The notes: generated from the letters alone by a model not told the origin. A stretch of DNA of 64,000 bases from Unio delphinus (GCA_029339505.1 JAQISU010000071.1:186001-250000), one strand, 5' to 3'. Positions 1 to 13,064 are shown, numbered from the stretch's first letter. Made by a program: numbers and translations.

Positions 1-208
1 TTACATGAATATTACATCTACATATGACACTCTACGTAGACTTATATATATCTACGTATTTCCATCTACGTGCATAGGTATCTATATATCTATAATAAAC
101 TACATGAAGATAAATCTGACAACATGTAAGATTGCGTTTGGAGATATATCTGTAGATGGAAACCAAATTACATCGTGCTAAATCAATCAAGCTACATATA
201 TCAACATT
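1..208 (+). repeat. Type-2 monomer, partial (window edge)
   Basis: Opens mid-monomer at TTACATGAATATTACATC, a type-2 specific stretch also found near 2,250, 2,990, 4,487, 5,983, 7,107, 8,977 and 10,476. It ends with the type-2 form ATTGATGTGGTTGAATAC, which has one T fewer than the type-1 form GTGGTTTGAATAC. The sequence GCGTTTGGAGATATATCTG near 131-150 is another type-2 mark. Confidence 0.9.
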
Positions 209-2084
209 GATGTGGTTGAATACAGATGTTTCAAGCTTCGTTATCATGCTTATCTCAAGATATATCCAACTACAAATAGCTATAACTATCCATATTTACT
301 AGGAAAGATCGAGATATTTCAATCCGAATATAGTTATATACGTTTCGGTTGTTCAATTCAGATAGATTCACATTCTTGGGGATAAATCTATCTACATATG
401 ACAATCTACACAGACTGATAGATCTCTACATTATTCCATCTTCGTCAAGATGTATCGATATACGTATGTCAAACTACATGAAGATAAATCTGACCACATG
501 TAAGCTTACGTTTGGAGATATATCTGTACACCGAAACAAAATTAAATCGTGGTATATCAATCTGGATACTTATATAAACGTTGATGTGGTTTGAATACAG
601 ATGTTTCAAGCTTCGTTATCATGCTTATCTCAACACATATTCAACAGCACATAACTATAACTATCCATATTTACTAGTACAGATCGAGATATTTCAATCC
701 AAATATAGTTATATACGTTGCGGTGCTTCAATTCAGACAGATTCACATTCTTGGGGATAAATCTATCTACATATGACAACCTACGTAGACAGATAGATAT
801 CTACATTATTCCATCTTCGTGAAGATGTATCGATATACGTATGTCAAACTACATGAAGATAAATCTGACAACATGGAATCTTACGTTAGGAGATACATCT
901 GTAGACCGAAACCAAATTGAATCGTTGTATATCAATCAAGATAAATATATAAACGTTGATGTGGTTTGAATACAGATGTTTCAAACTTCGTTATCATGCT
1001 TATCTCAATACATATCCAACAGCACATAACTATAACTATCCATATTTACTAGAACAGATCGAGATATTTCAATCCAAATATAGATATATACGTTGCGGTG
1101 GTTCAAATCAGATAGATTCACATTCTTGGGGATGCATCTATCTACATATGACAATCTACGTAGACTGATAGATCTCTACATTATTCCATCTTCGTGAAGA
1201 TGTATCGATATACGTATGTTAAACTAAATGAAGATAAATCTGACAACATGTAAGCTTACGTTTGGAGATACATCTGTAGACCGAAACCAAATTAAATCGT
1301 GCTATATCAACCGAGATACATATATAAACGTTGATGTGGTTTGAATACAGATGTTTCAAGCTTCGTTATCATGCTTATCTCAACACATATCCAACAAAAC
1401 ATTACTAGAACTATCCATATTTTCTAGAAGAGATCGAGATATTTCAATCCAAATATATTTAGATACGTTGCGGTGGTACTATTCAGATAGATTCATATTC
1501 TTGGAGATAAATCTATCTACATATGACAATCTACGTAGACTGATAGATCTCTACATTATTCTATCTTCGTCAAGATGTATCGATATACGTATGTCAAACT
1601 ACATGAAGAAAAATCTGACAACATGTAAGCTTACGTTTGGAGCTATATCTGTAGACCAAAAAGAAATTAAGTCGTGGTATATGAATCGAGATAAATATAT
1701 TAACGTTGATGTGGTTTGAATACAGATGTTTCAAGCTTCGTTATCATGCTTATAGCAGCACATATTCAGCAGCACATACCTATAATTATCCATATTTACT
1801 AGAACACATCGAGATATTTCAATCCAAATATAGTTATATACGTTGCGGTGCATCAATTCAGACAGATTCACATTCTTGGGAATAAATCTATCTACATATG
1901 ACAATCTACGAAGACTGATAGATCTCTACATTATTCTATCTTCGTGAAGATGTATCGACATACGTATGTCAAACTACATGCAGATAAATCTGACAACATG
2001 TAAGTTTATTTCTGGAGACATATCTATAGCCGGCAACCAAATCACATAGTTCTATATCAATCGAGATTCAGCTATCAAAGTTGA
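209..2084 (+). repeat. Five type-1 monomers
   Basis: Monomers start at 209, 583, 958, 1333 and 1708 (374-377 bp each). They carry the type-1 core: CTTGGGGATAAATC, CTACGTAGAC, CATCTTCGTGAAGATG and GTAAGCTTACGTTTGGAG. The last one runs into the divergent GCCGGC-bearing segment near 2,029 that precedes a type-2 monomer. No other sequence is present. Confidence 0.9.
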
Positions 2085-2456
2085 GATGTCTGATATCAGA
2101 TTACTCCATCTTAGTTAAGCTGCATTTCTCATTATATATCCACCTACTCATAGCTATAACTTTCCACATTAAACAAAATACATTGAGATATTTCAATCCA
2201 AATACAACTATCTTTGTCGATGTTTTCCAATTCAGCTAGATTCACTCTTTACATGAATATTACATCTACATATAACAATCTACGTAGACGTATATATATC
2301 TACGTATTTCCATCTACGTGCATAAGTATATATATACCTATAGCAAACTACATGAAGATAAATCTGACAACATGTAAGATTGCGTTTGGAGATATATCTG
2401 TAGATAGAAACCAAATTTCATCGTGCTATATCAATTGAGGTACATATATACACGTT
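2085..2456 (+). repeat. Type-2 monomer
   Basis: Starts at GATGTCTGATATCAG, which replaces the type-1 GATGTGGTTTGAATACAG and contains the 12-bp palindrome TCTGATATCAGA in most copies. Other type-2 marks are AAGCTGCATTTCTC, CCACATTAAACAAAATAC, TTTCCAATTCAGCTAG and TTTACATGAATATTAC. A GCCGGC site lies just upstream at 2,029-2,034. Confidence 0.92.
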
Positions 2457-2826
2457 GATGTGGTTGAATACAGATGTTTCAAACTTCGTTATCATGCTTA
2501 TCTCAATATATATCCAACATCAGATAGCTATAACTATCCATATTTACCAGAAGAGATCGAGATATTTCAATCCAAATATAGTTATATACGTTGCGATGGT
2601 TCAATTCAGATAGATTCACATTCTCACATCTATCTACATATGACAATCTACGTAGACTGATAGATCTCTACATTATTCCATCTTCGTGAAGATGTATCGG
2701 TATACGTATGTCAAACTACATGAAGATAAATCTGACAACATGTAAGCTTATGTCTGGAGACATATCTATAGCCGGCATCCAAATCACATAGTTCTATATC
2801 AATCGAGATTTAGCTATCAAAGTTGA
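2457..2826 (+). repeat. Single type-1 monomer with small internal deletion
   Basis: This lone type-1 monomer separates two type-2 monomers, giving the shortest HOR in the window (742 bp, 2-mer). Near 2,620 the usual CTTGGGGATAAATCTATC is shortened to CTCACATCTATC, a net loss of about 6 bp, which explains its 370-bp length. Confidence 0.88.
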
Positions 2827-3198
2827 GATGTCTGATATCAGATTACTCCATATTAGTTAAGCTGCATTTCTCAATACATATCCACCTACACATAGCTATA
2901 ACTATCCACATTAAACAAAATACATTGAGATATTTCAATCCAAATACAACTATCTTTGTCGATGTTTTCCAATTCAGCTAGATTCACTCTTTACATGAAT
3001 ATTACATCTATATCTGACAATCTATGTAGACTTATATATATCTACGTATTTCCATCTACGTGAAGACGTATCTATATACCTATAAAAAACTACATCAAGA
3101 TAAATCTGACAACATGTAAGATTGCGTTTGGAGATATATCTGTAGATCGAAACCAAATTACATCGTGCTAGATCAATTGAGATACATATATACACGTT
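2827..3198 (+). repeat. Type-2 monomer
   Basis: Has the full set of type-2 marks (TCTGATATCAGA, AAACAAAATACATTGAG, TTTACATGAATATTAC). GCCGGC lies just upstream at 2,771-2,776. It carries the ACGTGAAGACGTATC and ATAAAAAACTACATC variants that recur in the type-2 monomers starting at 6,943 and 8,813 (the copy at 10,311 reads ACGTGAAGACGTTTC) and, inverted, in every 11-mer HOR of the right array. Confidence 0.92.
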
Positions 3199-4322
3199 GA
3201 TGTGGTTGAATACAGATGTTTCAAACTTCGTTATCATGCTGATCTCAACATATATCCAACATCAGACAGCTATAACTATCCATATTTACCAGAAGAGATA
3301 AAGATATTTCAATGCAAATATAGTTATATACGTTGCGATGGTTCAATTCAGATAGATTCACATTCTTGGGGATAAATCTATGTACATATGACAATCTACG
3401 TAGACTGATAGATCTTTACATTATTCCATCTTCGTGAAGATGTATCGATATACGTTTGTCAAACTACATGAAGATAAATCTGAAAACTTGTAAGCTTACG
3501 TTTGGATATATATCTGTAGACCGAAACCAAATTGAATCGTGGTATATCAATCGAGATAAATATATAACCGTTGATGTGGTTTGAATACAGATGTTTCAAG
3601 CTTCGTTATCATGCTTTTCACAACACATATCCAACAGCACATAACTATAACTATCCATATTTACAAGAACAGATCGAGAAATTTCAATCCAAATATAGTT
3701 ACATACGTTGCGGAGGTTCAATTCAGATAGATTCACATTCTTGGGGATAAATCTATCTACATATGACAATCTACGTAGACTGAAAGATCTCTACATTATT
3801 CCATCTTCGTGAAGATGTATCGATATTCGTATGTCAGACTTCATGAAGATAAATCTGACAACATGTAAGCTTACGTTTGGAGATATATCTGTAGACCGAA
3901 AAGAAGTTAAGTCGTGGTATATGAATCGAGATACATATATAAACGTTGATGTGGTTTGAATACAGATGTTTCAAGCTTCGTTATCATGCTTATCTCAACA
4001 CATATTCAACATCACATAACCAGAAGTATCCATATCTACTAGTACTGATCGAGATATTTCAATCCAAATATAGTTATATACGTTGCGGTGTCAATTCAGA
4101 CAGATTCACATTCTTGGGGATAAATCTATCTACATATGACAATCTACGAAGACTGATAGATCTCTACATTATTCCATCTTCGTGAAGATGTATCGACATA
4201 CGTATGTCAAACTAGATGCAGATAAATCTGACAACATGTAAGCTTATGTCTGGAGACATATCTATAGCCGGCACCCAAATCACATAGTTCTATATCAATC
4301 GAGATTCAGCTATCAAAGTTGA
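3199..4322 (+). repeat. Three type-1 monomers
   Basis: Starts at 3,199, 3,573 and 3,948. The last monomer has the short CGGTGTCAATTCAG variant near 4,085 and ends with the divergent segment containing GCCGGC at 4,267-4,272. Confidence 0.9.
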
Positions 4323-4694
4323 GATGTCTAATATCAGATTACTCCATCTTAGTTAAGCTGCATTTCTCATTATATATCCACCTACACATACCAATAACTA
4401 TCCACATTAAACAAAATACATCGAGATATTTCAATCCAAATACCACTAACTTTGTCAATGTTTTCCAATTCAGCTAGATTCACTCTTTACATGAATATTA
4501 CATCTACATATGACAATCTACGTAGACGTATAAATATCTACGTATTTCCATCTACGTGCTTAAGTATCTATATACCTATTGCAAACTATATGAAGATAAA
4601 TCTGACAACATGTAAGATTGCGTTTGGAGATATATCTGTAGATCGAAACCAAATTACATCCTGCTATATCAATTGAGATACATATATACACGTT
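4323..4694 (+). repeat. Type-2 monomer (CTTAAG subtype)
   Basis: Type-2 monomer with private variants TACCACTAACTTTGTC, ACGTGCTTAAGTATC and CCTATTGCAAACTATATG. The same variants appear in the copy starting at 5,819 and, inverted, at 13,890-14,114. This makes it a good marker for relating the two orientations. Confidence 0.92.
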
Positions 4695-5818
4695 GATGTG
4701 GTTGAATACAGATGTTTCAATCTTCGTTATCATGCTTATCTCAATATATATCCATCATCAGACAGCTATAACTATCCATATTTACCAGAAGAGATCGAGA
4801 TATTTCAATCCAAATATAGTTATATACGTTGCGATGGTTCAATTCAGATAGATTCACATTCTTGGGGATAAATCTTTCTAAATATGACAGTCTACGTAGA
4901 CTGATAGATCTCAACATTATTCCATCTTCGTGAAGATGTATCGATATACGTATGTCAAACTACATAAAGATAAATCTGACAACATGTAAGCTTACGTTTA
5001 GAGAAATATCTGTAGACCGAAACCAAATTAAATCGTGGTATGTCAATCGAGATACATATATAAACGTTGATGTGGTTTGAATACAGATGTTTCAAGCTTC
5101 GTTATCATGCTGATCTCAACACATATCCAACAGCACATAACTATAACTATCCATATTTGCTAGAACAGATCGAGATATTTCAATCCAAATATAGTTATAT
5201 ACGTTGCGGAGGTTCAATTCAGATAGATTCACATTCTTGGGGATAAATCTATCTACATATGACAATCTACGTAGACTGAAAGATCTCTACATTATTCCAT
5301 CTTCGTGAAGATGTATCGATATTCGTATGTCAAACTTCATGAAGATAAATCTGACAACATGTAAGCTTACGTTTGGAGCTATATCTGTAGACCGAAAAGA
5401 AGTTAAGTCGTGGTATATGAATCGAGATACATATATAAACGTTGATGTGGTTTGAATTCAGATGTTTCAAGCTTCGTTATCATGCTTATCTCAACACATA
5501 TTCAACAGCACATAACCATAAGTATCCATATTTACTAGTACTGATCGAGATATTTCAATCCAAATATAGTTATATACGTTGCGGTGTCAATTCAGACAGA
5601 TTCACATTCTTGGGGATAAATCTATCTACATATGACAATCTACGAAGACTGATAGATCTCTACTTTATTCCATCTTCGTGAAGATGTATCGACATACGTA
5701 TGTCAAACTAGATGCAGATAAATCTGACAACATGTAAGCTTATGTCTGGAGACATATCTATAGCCGGCACCCAAATCACATAGTTCTATATCAATCGAGA
5801 TTCAGCTATCAAAGTTGA
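4695..5818 (+). repeat. Three type-1 monomers
   Basis: Starts at 4,695, 5,069 and 5,444. The first has CTAAATATGACAGTC and GATCTCAACATTATT near 4,876-4,920. The second has GCTGATCTCAACAC near 5,109. Both variants recur one 1,496-bp period later and inverted near 13,470-13,690. GCCGGC is at 5,763-5,768. Confidence 0.9.
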
Positions 5819-6191
5819 GATGTCTAATATCAGATTACTCCATCTTAGTTAAGCTGCATTTCTCATTATATTTCCACCTACACATAGCAATAACTATCCA
5901 CATTAAACAAAATACATCGAGATATTTCAATCCAAATACCACTAACTTTGTCAATGTTTTCCAATTCAGCTAGATTCACTCTTTACATGAATATTACATC
6001 TACATATGACAATCTACGTAGACGTATAAATATCTACGTATTTCCATCTACGTGCTTAAGTATCTATATACCTATTGCAAACTATATGAAGATAAATCTG
6101 ACAACATGTAAGATTGCGTTTGGAGATATATCTGTAGATCGAAACGAAAATTACATCCTGCTATATCAATTGAGATACATATATACACGTT
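5819..6191 (+). repeat. Type-2 monomer (CTTAAG subtype)
   Basis: Near-copy of the type-2 monomer starting at 4,323, with one extra base near 6,145 (CGAAACGAAAATTAC instead of CGAAACCAAATTAC). That insertion shifts the recurrent open frame without other change nearby, which argues against coding constraint. Confidence 0.92.
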
Positions 6192-6942
6192 GATGCGGTT
6201 GAATACAGATGTTTCAATCTTCGTTATCATGCTTATCTCAATATATATCCAACATCAGACAGCTATAACTATCCATATTTACCAGAAGAGATCGAGATAT
6301 TTCAATCCAAATATAGTTATATACGTTGCGATGGTTCAATTCAGATAGATTCACATTCTTGGGGATAAATCTATCTAAATATGACAGTCTACGTAGACTG
6401 ATAGATCTCAACATTATTCCATCTTCGTGAAGATGTATCGATATACGTATGTCAAACTACATAAAGATAAATCTGACAACATGTAAGCTTACGTTTAGAG
6501 AAATATCTGTAGACCGAAACCAAATTAAATCGTGGTATGTCAATCGAGATACATATATAAACGTTGATGTGGTTTGAATACAGATGTTTCAAGCTTCGTT
6601 ATCATGCTGATCTCAACACATATCCAACAGCAGATAACTATAACTATCCATATTTGCTAGAACAGATCGAGATATTTCAATCCAAATATAGTTATATACG
6701 TTGCGGTGCTTCAATTCAGATACATTCACATTCTTGGGGATAAATCTATCTACATATGACAATCTACGCAGACTCATAGATCTCTACTTTATTCCATCTT
6801 CGGGGAGATGTATCGATATACGTATGTCAAACTACATGAAGATAAATCTGACAACATGTAAGCTTATGTCTGGAGACATATCTATAGCCGGCACCCAAAT
6901 CACATAGTTCTATATCAATCGAGATTCAGCTATCAAAGTTGA
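6192..6942 (+). repeat. Two type-1 monomers
   Basis: Starts at 6,192 and 6,566. The second combines a CGGTGCTTCAATTCAG segment with a GACTCATAG variant and then the GCCGGC segment (6,887-6,892), so the HOR is reduced to 3 monomers (1,124 bp). Confidence 0.9.
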
Positions 6943-7314
6943 GATGTCTAATATCAGATTACTCCATCTTAGTTAAGCTGCATTTCTCATTATATATCCA
7001 CCTACACATAGCTATAACTATCCACATTAAACAAAATACATTGAGATATTTCAATTCAAATACAACTATCTTTGTCGATGTTTTCCAATTCAGCTAGATT
7101 CACCCTTTACATGAATATTACATCTATATCAGACAATCTACGTAGACTTATATATATCTACGTATTTCCATCTACGTGAAGACGTATCTATATACCTATA
7201 AAAAACTACATGAAGATAAATCTGACAACATGTAAGATTGCGTTTGGAGATATATCTGTAGATCGAAACCAAATTACATCGTGCTAGATCAATTGAGATA
7301 CATATATACACGTT
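6943..7314 (+). repeat. Type-2 monomer
   Basis: Carries the GAAGACGTATC and ATAAAAAACTACATG marks, like the copy at 2,827. A single-base CACCCTTTACATG variant sits near 7,102. It starts the 5-mer HOR that ends at 8,812. Confidence 0.92.
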
Positions 7315-8812
7315 GATGTGGTTGAATACAGATGTTTCAAACTTCGTTATCATGCTGATCTCAACATATATCCAACATCAGACAGCTATAACTATCCATA
7401 TTTACCAAAAGAGATAAAGATATTTAAGTCCAAATATAGTTATATACGTTGCGATGGTTCAATTCAGATAGATTCACATTCTTGGGGATAAATCTATCTA
7501 CATATGACAATCTACGTAGACTGATAGATCTCTACATTATTCCATCTTCGTGAAGATGTATCGATATACGTATGTCAAACTTCATGAAGATAAATCTGAA
7601 AACTTGTAAGCTTACGTTTGGATATATATCTTTAGACCGAAACCAAATTGAATCGTGGTATATCAATCGAGATACATATATAACCGTTGATGTGGTTTGA
7701 ATACAGATGTTTCAGGCTTCGTTATCATGCTTATCACAACACATATCCAACAGCACATAACTATAACTATCCATATTTACTAGAACAGATCGAGATATTT
7801 CAATCCAAATATAGTTATATACGTTGCTGTGGTTCAATTAAGATAGATTCACATTATTGGGGATAAATCTATCTACATATGACAATCTACGCAGACTCAT
7901 AGATATCTACATTATTCCATCTTCGTGCAGATGTATCGATATACGTTTGTCAAACTACATGAAGATAAATCTGACAACATGTAAGCTTACGTTTGGAGAT
8001 ATATCTGTAGACCGAAACCAAATTAAATCGTTGTATATCAATCAAGATAAATATATAACCGTTGATGTGGTTTGAATACAGATGTTTCAAGCTTCGTTAT
8101 CATGCGTATCTCAACACATATCCAACAGCACATAACTATAACTATCCATATTTACTAGAACAGATCGATATATTACAATCCAAATATAATTATATACTTT
8201 TCGGTGCTTCAATTAAGATAGATTCACATTCTTGGGGATAAATCTAGCTACATATGACGATCTACGCAGACTGATAGATCACGACATTATTCCATCTTAG
8301 TGAAGATGTATCGATATACGTATGTCAAACTACATGAAGCTAAATCTGACATGTAAGCTTACGTTTGGAGATATATCTGTAGACCGAATCCAAATTAAAT
8401 CGTGGTATATCAATCGAGATACATATATAAACGTTGATGTGGTTTGAATACAGATGTTTCAAGCTTCGTTGTCATGCTTATCTCAACACATATCCAACAG
8501 CACATAACTATAACTATCCATATTTACTAGAACAGATCGAGATATTGCAATCCAAATATAGTTATATAAGTTGCGGTGGTTCAAATCAGATAGATTCACA
8601 TTCTTGGGGATAAATCTATCAACATATGACAATCTACGCAGACTCTTAGATCTCTACATTATTCCATCTTCGTGAAGATGTATCGATATACGTATGTCAA
8701 ACTGCATGAAGATAAATCTGACAAGATGTAAGCTTATGTCTGGAGACATATCTATAGCCGGCATCCAAATCACATAGTTCTATATCAATCGAGATTCAGC
8801 TATCAAAGTTGA
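7315..8812 (+). repeat. Four type-1 monomers
   Basis: Starts at 7,315, 7,689, 8,064 and 8,436. The third carries GCGTATCTCAAC near 8,104 and CTAGCTACATATGAC near 8,246 and has a 3-bp loss near 8,350. These private variants reappear inverted at about 15,185-15,340 in the right array. GCCGGC is at 8,757-8,762. Confidence 0.9.
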
Positions 8813-9184
8813 GATGTCTGATATCAGATTACTCCATATTAGTTAAGCTGCATCTCTCATTATATATCCACCTACACATAGCTATAACTATCCACATTAA
8901 ACAAAATACATTGAGATATTTCAATTCAAATACAACTATCTTTGTCGATGTTTTCCAATTCAGCTAGATTCACTCTTTACATGAATATTACATCTATATC
9001 TGACAATTTACGTAGACGTAAATATATCTACGTATTTCCATCTACGTGAAGACGTATCTATATACCTATAAAAAACTACATCAAGATAAATCTGACAACA
9101 AGTAAGATTTCGTTTGGAGATATATCTGTAGATCGAAACCAAATTACATCGTGCTAGATCAATTGAGATACATATATACACGTT
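8813..9184 (+). repeat. Type-2 monomer
   Basis: Close relative of the copy at 6,943, one 1,870-bp period away. It differs by small changes such as AACAAGTAAGATTTC near 9,098-9,112. Confidence 0.92.
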
Positions 9185-10310
9185 GATGTGGTTGAATACA
9201 GATGTTTGAAACTTCGTTATCATGCTTATCTCAACATATATCCAATATCAGACAGCTATAACTATCCATATTTACCAGAAGAGATAAAGATATTTGAGTC
9301 CAAATATAGTTATATACGTTGCGATGGTTCAATTCAGATAGATTCACATTCTTGGGGATAAATCTATCTACATATGACAATCTACGTAGACTGATAGATC
9401 TCTACATTATTCCATCTTCGTGAAGATGTATCGATATACGTATGTCAAACTTCATGAAGATAAATCTGAAAACTTGTAAGCTTAGGTTTGGATATATATC
9501 TTTAGACCGAAACCAAATTGAATCGTGGTATATCAATCGAGATACATATATAACCGTTGATGTGGTTTGAATACAGATGTTTCAGGCTTCGTTATCATGC
9601 TTATCACAACACATATCCAACAGCACATAACTATAACTATCCATATTTACTAGAACAGATCGAGATATTTCAATCCAAATATAGTTATATACGTTGCTGT
9701 GGTTCAATTAAGATAGATTCACATTATTGGGGATAAATCTATCTACATATGACAATCTACGCAGACTGATAGATATCTACATTATTCCATCTTCGTGCAG
9801 ATGTATCGATATACGTTTGTCAAACTACATGAAGATAAATCTGACAACATGTAAGCTTACGTTTGGAGATATATCTGTAGACCGAAACCAAATTAAATCG
9901 TGGGATATCAATCGAGATACATATATAAACGTTGATGTGGTTTGAATACAGATGTTTCAAGCTTCGTTGTCATGCTTATCTCAACACATGTCCAACAGCA
10001 CATAACTATAACTATCCATATTTACTAGAACAGATCGAGATATTTCAATCCAAATATAGTTATATAAGTTGCGGTGGTTCAAATCAGATAGATTCAGATT
10101 CTTGGGGATAAATCTATCTACATATGACAATCTACGCAGACTCTTAGATCTCTACATTATTCCATCTTCGTGAAGATGTATCGATATACGTATGTCAAAC
10201 TGCATGAAGATAAATCTGACAAGATGTAAGGTTATGTCTGGAGACATATCTATAGCCGGCATCCAAATCACATAGTTCTATATCAATCGAGATTCAACTA
10301 TCAAAGTTGA
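9185..10310 (+). repeat. Three type-1 monomers
   Basis: Starts at 9,185, 9,559 and 9,934. They match the first, second and fourth monomers of the preceding block (7,315, 7,689, 8,436). The GCGTATCTC monomer is absent, so this HOR is a one-monomer deletion derivative of its neighbour. GCCGGC is at 10,255-10,260. Confidence 0.88.
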
Positions 10311-10682
10311 GATGTCTGATATCAGATTACTCCATATTAGTTAAGCTGCATCTCTCATTATATATCCACCTACACATAGCTATAACTATCCACATTAAAC
10401 AAAATGCATTGAGATATTTCAATCCAAATACAACTATCTTTGTCGATGGTTTCCAATTCAGCTAGATTCACTCTTTACATGAATATTACATCTATATCTG
10501 ACAATTTACGTAGACGTATATATATCTACGTATTTCCATCTACGTGAAGACGTTTCTATATACCTATAAAAAACTACATCAAGATAAATCTGACAACATG
10601 CAAGATTTCGTTTGGAGATATATCTGTTGATCGAAACCAAATTACATCGTGCTAGATCAATTGAGATACATATATACACGTT
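10311..10682 (+). repeat. Type-2 monomer (last on the left)
   Basis: Contains TCTGATATCAGA, AAACAAAATGCATTG and GACGTTTCTATATACC. No further type-2 copy occurs between here and the orientation switch. Confidence 0.92.
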
Positions 10683-13047
10683 GATGTGGTTGAATACAGA
10701 TGTTTCAAGCTGTGTTATCATGCTTATCTCAAGATATATCCAATATCAGACAGCTATAACTATCCATATTTACCAGAAGAGATAAAGATATTTCAGTCCA
10801 AATATAGTTATATACGTTGCGATGGTTCAATTCAGATAGATTCACATTCTTGGGGATAAATCTATCTACATATAACAATCTACGTAGACTGAAAGATCTC
10901 TACATTATTCCATCTTCGTAAAGATGTATCGATATACGTATGTCAAACTACATAAAGATAAATCTGACAACATGTAAGCTTACGTTCAGAGAAATATCTG
11001 TAGACCGAAAAGAAATTAAGTCGTGGTATATGAATCGAGATACATATATAAACGTTGAAGTGGTTTGAATACAGATGTTTCAAGCTTCGTTATCATGCTT
11101 ATCTCAACATATATTCAACAGCACATAACTATAACTATCCATATTTACTAGTACAGATCGAGATATTTCAATCCAAATATAGTTATATACGTTGCGGTGC
11201 TTCAATTCAGACAGATTCACATTCTTGGGGATAAATGTATCTACATATGACAATCTACGCAGACTCATAGATCACGACATTATTCCATCTTCGTGAAGAT
11301 GTATCGATATACGTATATCAAACTACATGAAGATAAATCTGACAACATGTAAGCTTACGTTTGGAGATATATCTGTAGACCGAAACCAAATTAAATCGTG
11401 GTATATCAGTCGAGATACATATATAAACGTTGATGTGGTTTGAATACAGATGTTTCAAGCTTCGTTATCATGCTTGTCTCAACACATATCCAACAGCACA
11501 TAATTATAACTATCCATATTTACTAGAACAGATCGAGATATTTCAATCCAAATATAGTTATATACGTTGCGGTGGTTCAAATCAGATAGATTCACATTCT
11601 TGGGGATAAATCTATCTACATATGACAATCTACGCAGACTCTTAGATCTCTACATTATTCCATCTTTGTGAAGATGTATCGATAAACGTATGTCAAACTA
11701 CATGAAGATAAATCTGACAACATGTAAGCTTACGTTTGGAGATATTTCTGTAGACCGAAACCAAATTAAATCGTGGTATATCAGTCGAGATACATATATA
11801 AATGTTGATGTGGTTTGAATACAGATGTTTCAAGCTTCGTTATCATGCTTATCTCAATACATATCCAACAGCACATAACTATAACTATCCATATTTACTA
11901 GTACAGATCGAGATATTTCAATCCAAATATAGTTATATACGTTGCGGTGCTTCAATTCAGACAGATTCACATTCTTGGGGATAAATGTATCTACATATGA
12001 CAATCTACGCAGACTCATAGATCACGACATTATTCCATCTTCGTGAAGATGTATCGATATACGTATATCAAACTACATGAAGATAAATCTGACAACATGT
12101 AAGCTTACGTTTGGAGATATATCTGTAGACCGAAACCAAATTAAATCGTGGTATATCAGTCGAGATACATATATAAACGTTGATGTGGTTTGAATACAGA
12201 TGTTTCAAGCTTCGTTATCATGCTTGTCTCAACACATATCCAACAGCACATAATTATAACTATCCATATTTACTAGAACAGATCGAGATATTTCAATCCA
12301 AATATAGTTATATACGTTGCGGTGGTTCAAATCAGATAGATTCACATTCTTGGGGATAAATCTATCTACATATGACAATCTACGCAGACTCTTAGATCTC
12401 TACATTATTCCATCTTTGTGAAGATGTATCGATAAACGTATGTCAAACTACATGAAGATAAATCTGACAACATGTAAGCTTACGTTTGAAGATATTTCTG
12501 TAGACCGAAACCAAATTAAATCGTGGTATATCAGTCGAGATACATATATAAATGTTGATGTGGTTTGAATACAGATGTTTCAAGCTTCGTTATCATGCTT
12601 ATCTCAATACATATCCAACAGCACATAACTATAACTATCCATATTTACTAGAACAGATCGAGATATTTCAATCCAAATATAGTTATATACGTTGCAGTTG
12701 TTCAAATCAGATAGATTTACATTCTTGGGGATAAATCTATCTACATATGACAATCTACGTAGACTGAAAGATTACTACATTATTCCATCCTCGTGAAGAT
12801 GTATCGAGATACGTATGTCAAACTTCATGAAGATGAATCTGACAACATGTAAGCTTACGTTTGGAGATATATCTGTTGACCGAAAAGAAATTAAGTCGTG
12901 GTATATGAATCGAGATACATATATAAACGTTGATGTGGTTTGAATACAGATTTTTCAAGCTTCGTTATCATGCTTATCTCAACACATATTCAACAGCACA
13001 TAACTATAACTATCCATATTTACTAGTACTCATCGTGATATTTCAAT
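10683..13047 (+). repeat. Six type-1 monomers plus a truncated seventh
   Basis: Starts at 10,683, 11,057, 11,432, 11,807, 12,182, 12,557 and 12,932; the last is cut after about 115 bp at the junction. There is no GCCGGC and no type-2 monomer in this 2.36 kb. The block includes a perfect-looking two-monomer tandem duplication. Confidence 0.9.
11118..12650 (+). repeat. Recent two-monomer tandem duplication, 750-bp period
   Basis: Positions 11,118-11,900 and 11,868-12,650 match at an offset of 750 bp. I saw one difference (G at 11,739, A at 12,489). Shared rare variants include ATAAATGTATCTAC, GATCACGACATT, TGCTTGTCTCAAC and GATAAACGTATG. This is the most recent-looking event in the left array. 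Confidence 0.9.
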
Positions 13048-13064
13048 ATATATGATATATATGT
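13047..13064. other. Orientation-switch junction with AT-rich filler
   Basis: Left-array sequence can be followed to TTTCAAT ending at 13,047 and right-array sequence starts at about 13,065 (GATATATAATGAGAGA). Between them lies about 17 bp of alternating AT sequence. TGATATATA occurs twice, at 13,053-13,061 and 13,064-13,072; the second copy is native right-array sequence, so the first may be a templated duplicate. The left side is cut inside a type-1 monomer and the right side inside a type-2 monomer, so the junction is not a simple palindrome. It is an inversion breakpoint, a template-switch product or an assembly misjoin. Confidence 0.85.

Larger units (their letters stand above)
3709..6700 (+). 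repeat. Tandem duplication of a 4-monomer HOR, 1,496-bp period
   Basis: About 3,709-5,204 and 5,205-6,700 align with only scattered differences. Both start at TTGCGGAGGTTCAATTC, share CGGTGTCAATTCAG (4,085 and 5,581), TACCACTAACTTTGTC (4,441 and 5,937) and GCTGATCTCAACAC (5,109 and 6,607). The match is lost where 6,703 reads GCGGTGCTTC. Boundaries were placed by eye. Confidence 0.85.
6943..10310 (+). repeat. 5-mer HOR followed by its 4-mer deletion derivative
   Basis: The 5-monomer unit 6,943-8,812 is followed by 8,813-10,310, which matches it at a 1,870-bp offset for the first three monomers and then skips one monomer (offset falls to 1,498). Shared marks include AAAACTTGTAAGC, CACATTATTGGGG, TCGTGCAGATG and TCGTTGTCATGC. 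Confidence 0.82.
1..13047 (+). repeat. Left satellite array, irregular short HORs
   Basis: Monomers read on + (GATGTGGTTTGAATAC at 583, 958, 1333, 1708, and so on). Type-2 monomers begin near 2085, 2827, 4323, 5819, 6943, 8813 and 10311, and the window opens inside another. The spacing between them is 742, 1496, 1496, 1124, 1870 and 1498 bp, that is 2, 4, 4, 3, 5 and 4 monomers, and the first block is about a 6-mer. From 10,683 to 13,047 there are six full monomers and part of a seventh without any type-2 copy. Monomers differ from each other noticeably more than corresponding copies do in the right array. This looks like an older or less homogenised array flank. Confidence 0.93.

Noticed and set aside
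592..640. CENP-B box in the recurrent CTTCGTTATCATGC segment
   Set aside because: It shares TTCGTT with the box but lacks the required A spacing and the CGGG end, so it does not match the essential pattern.
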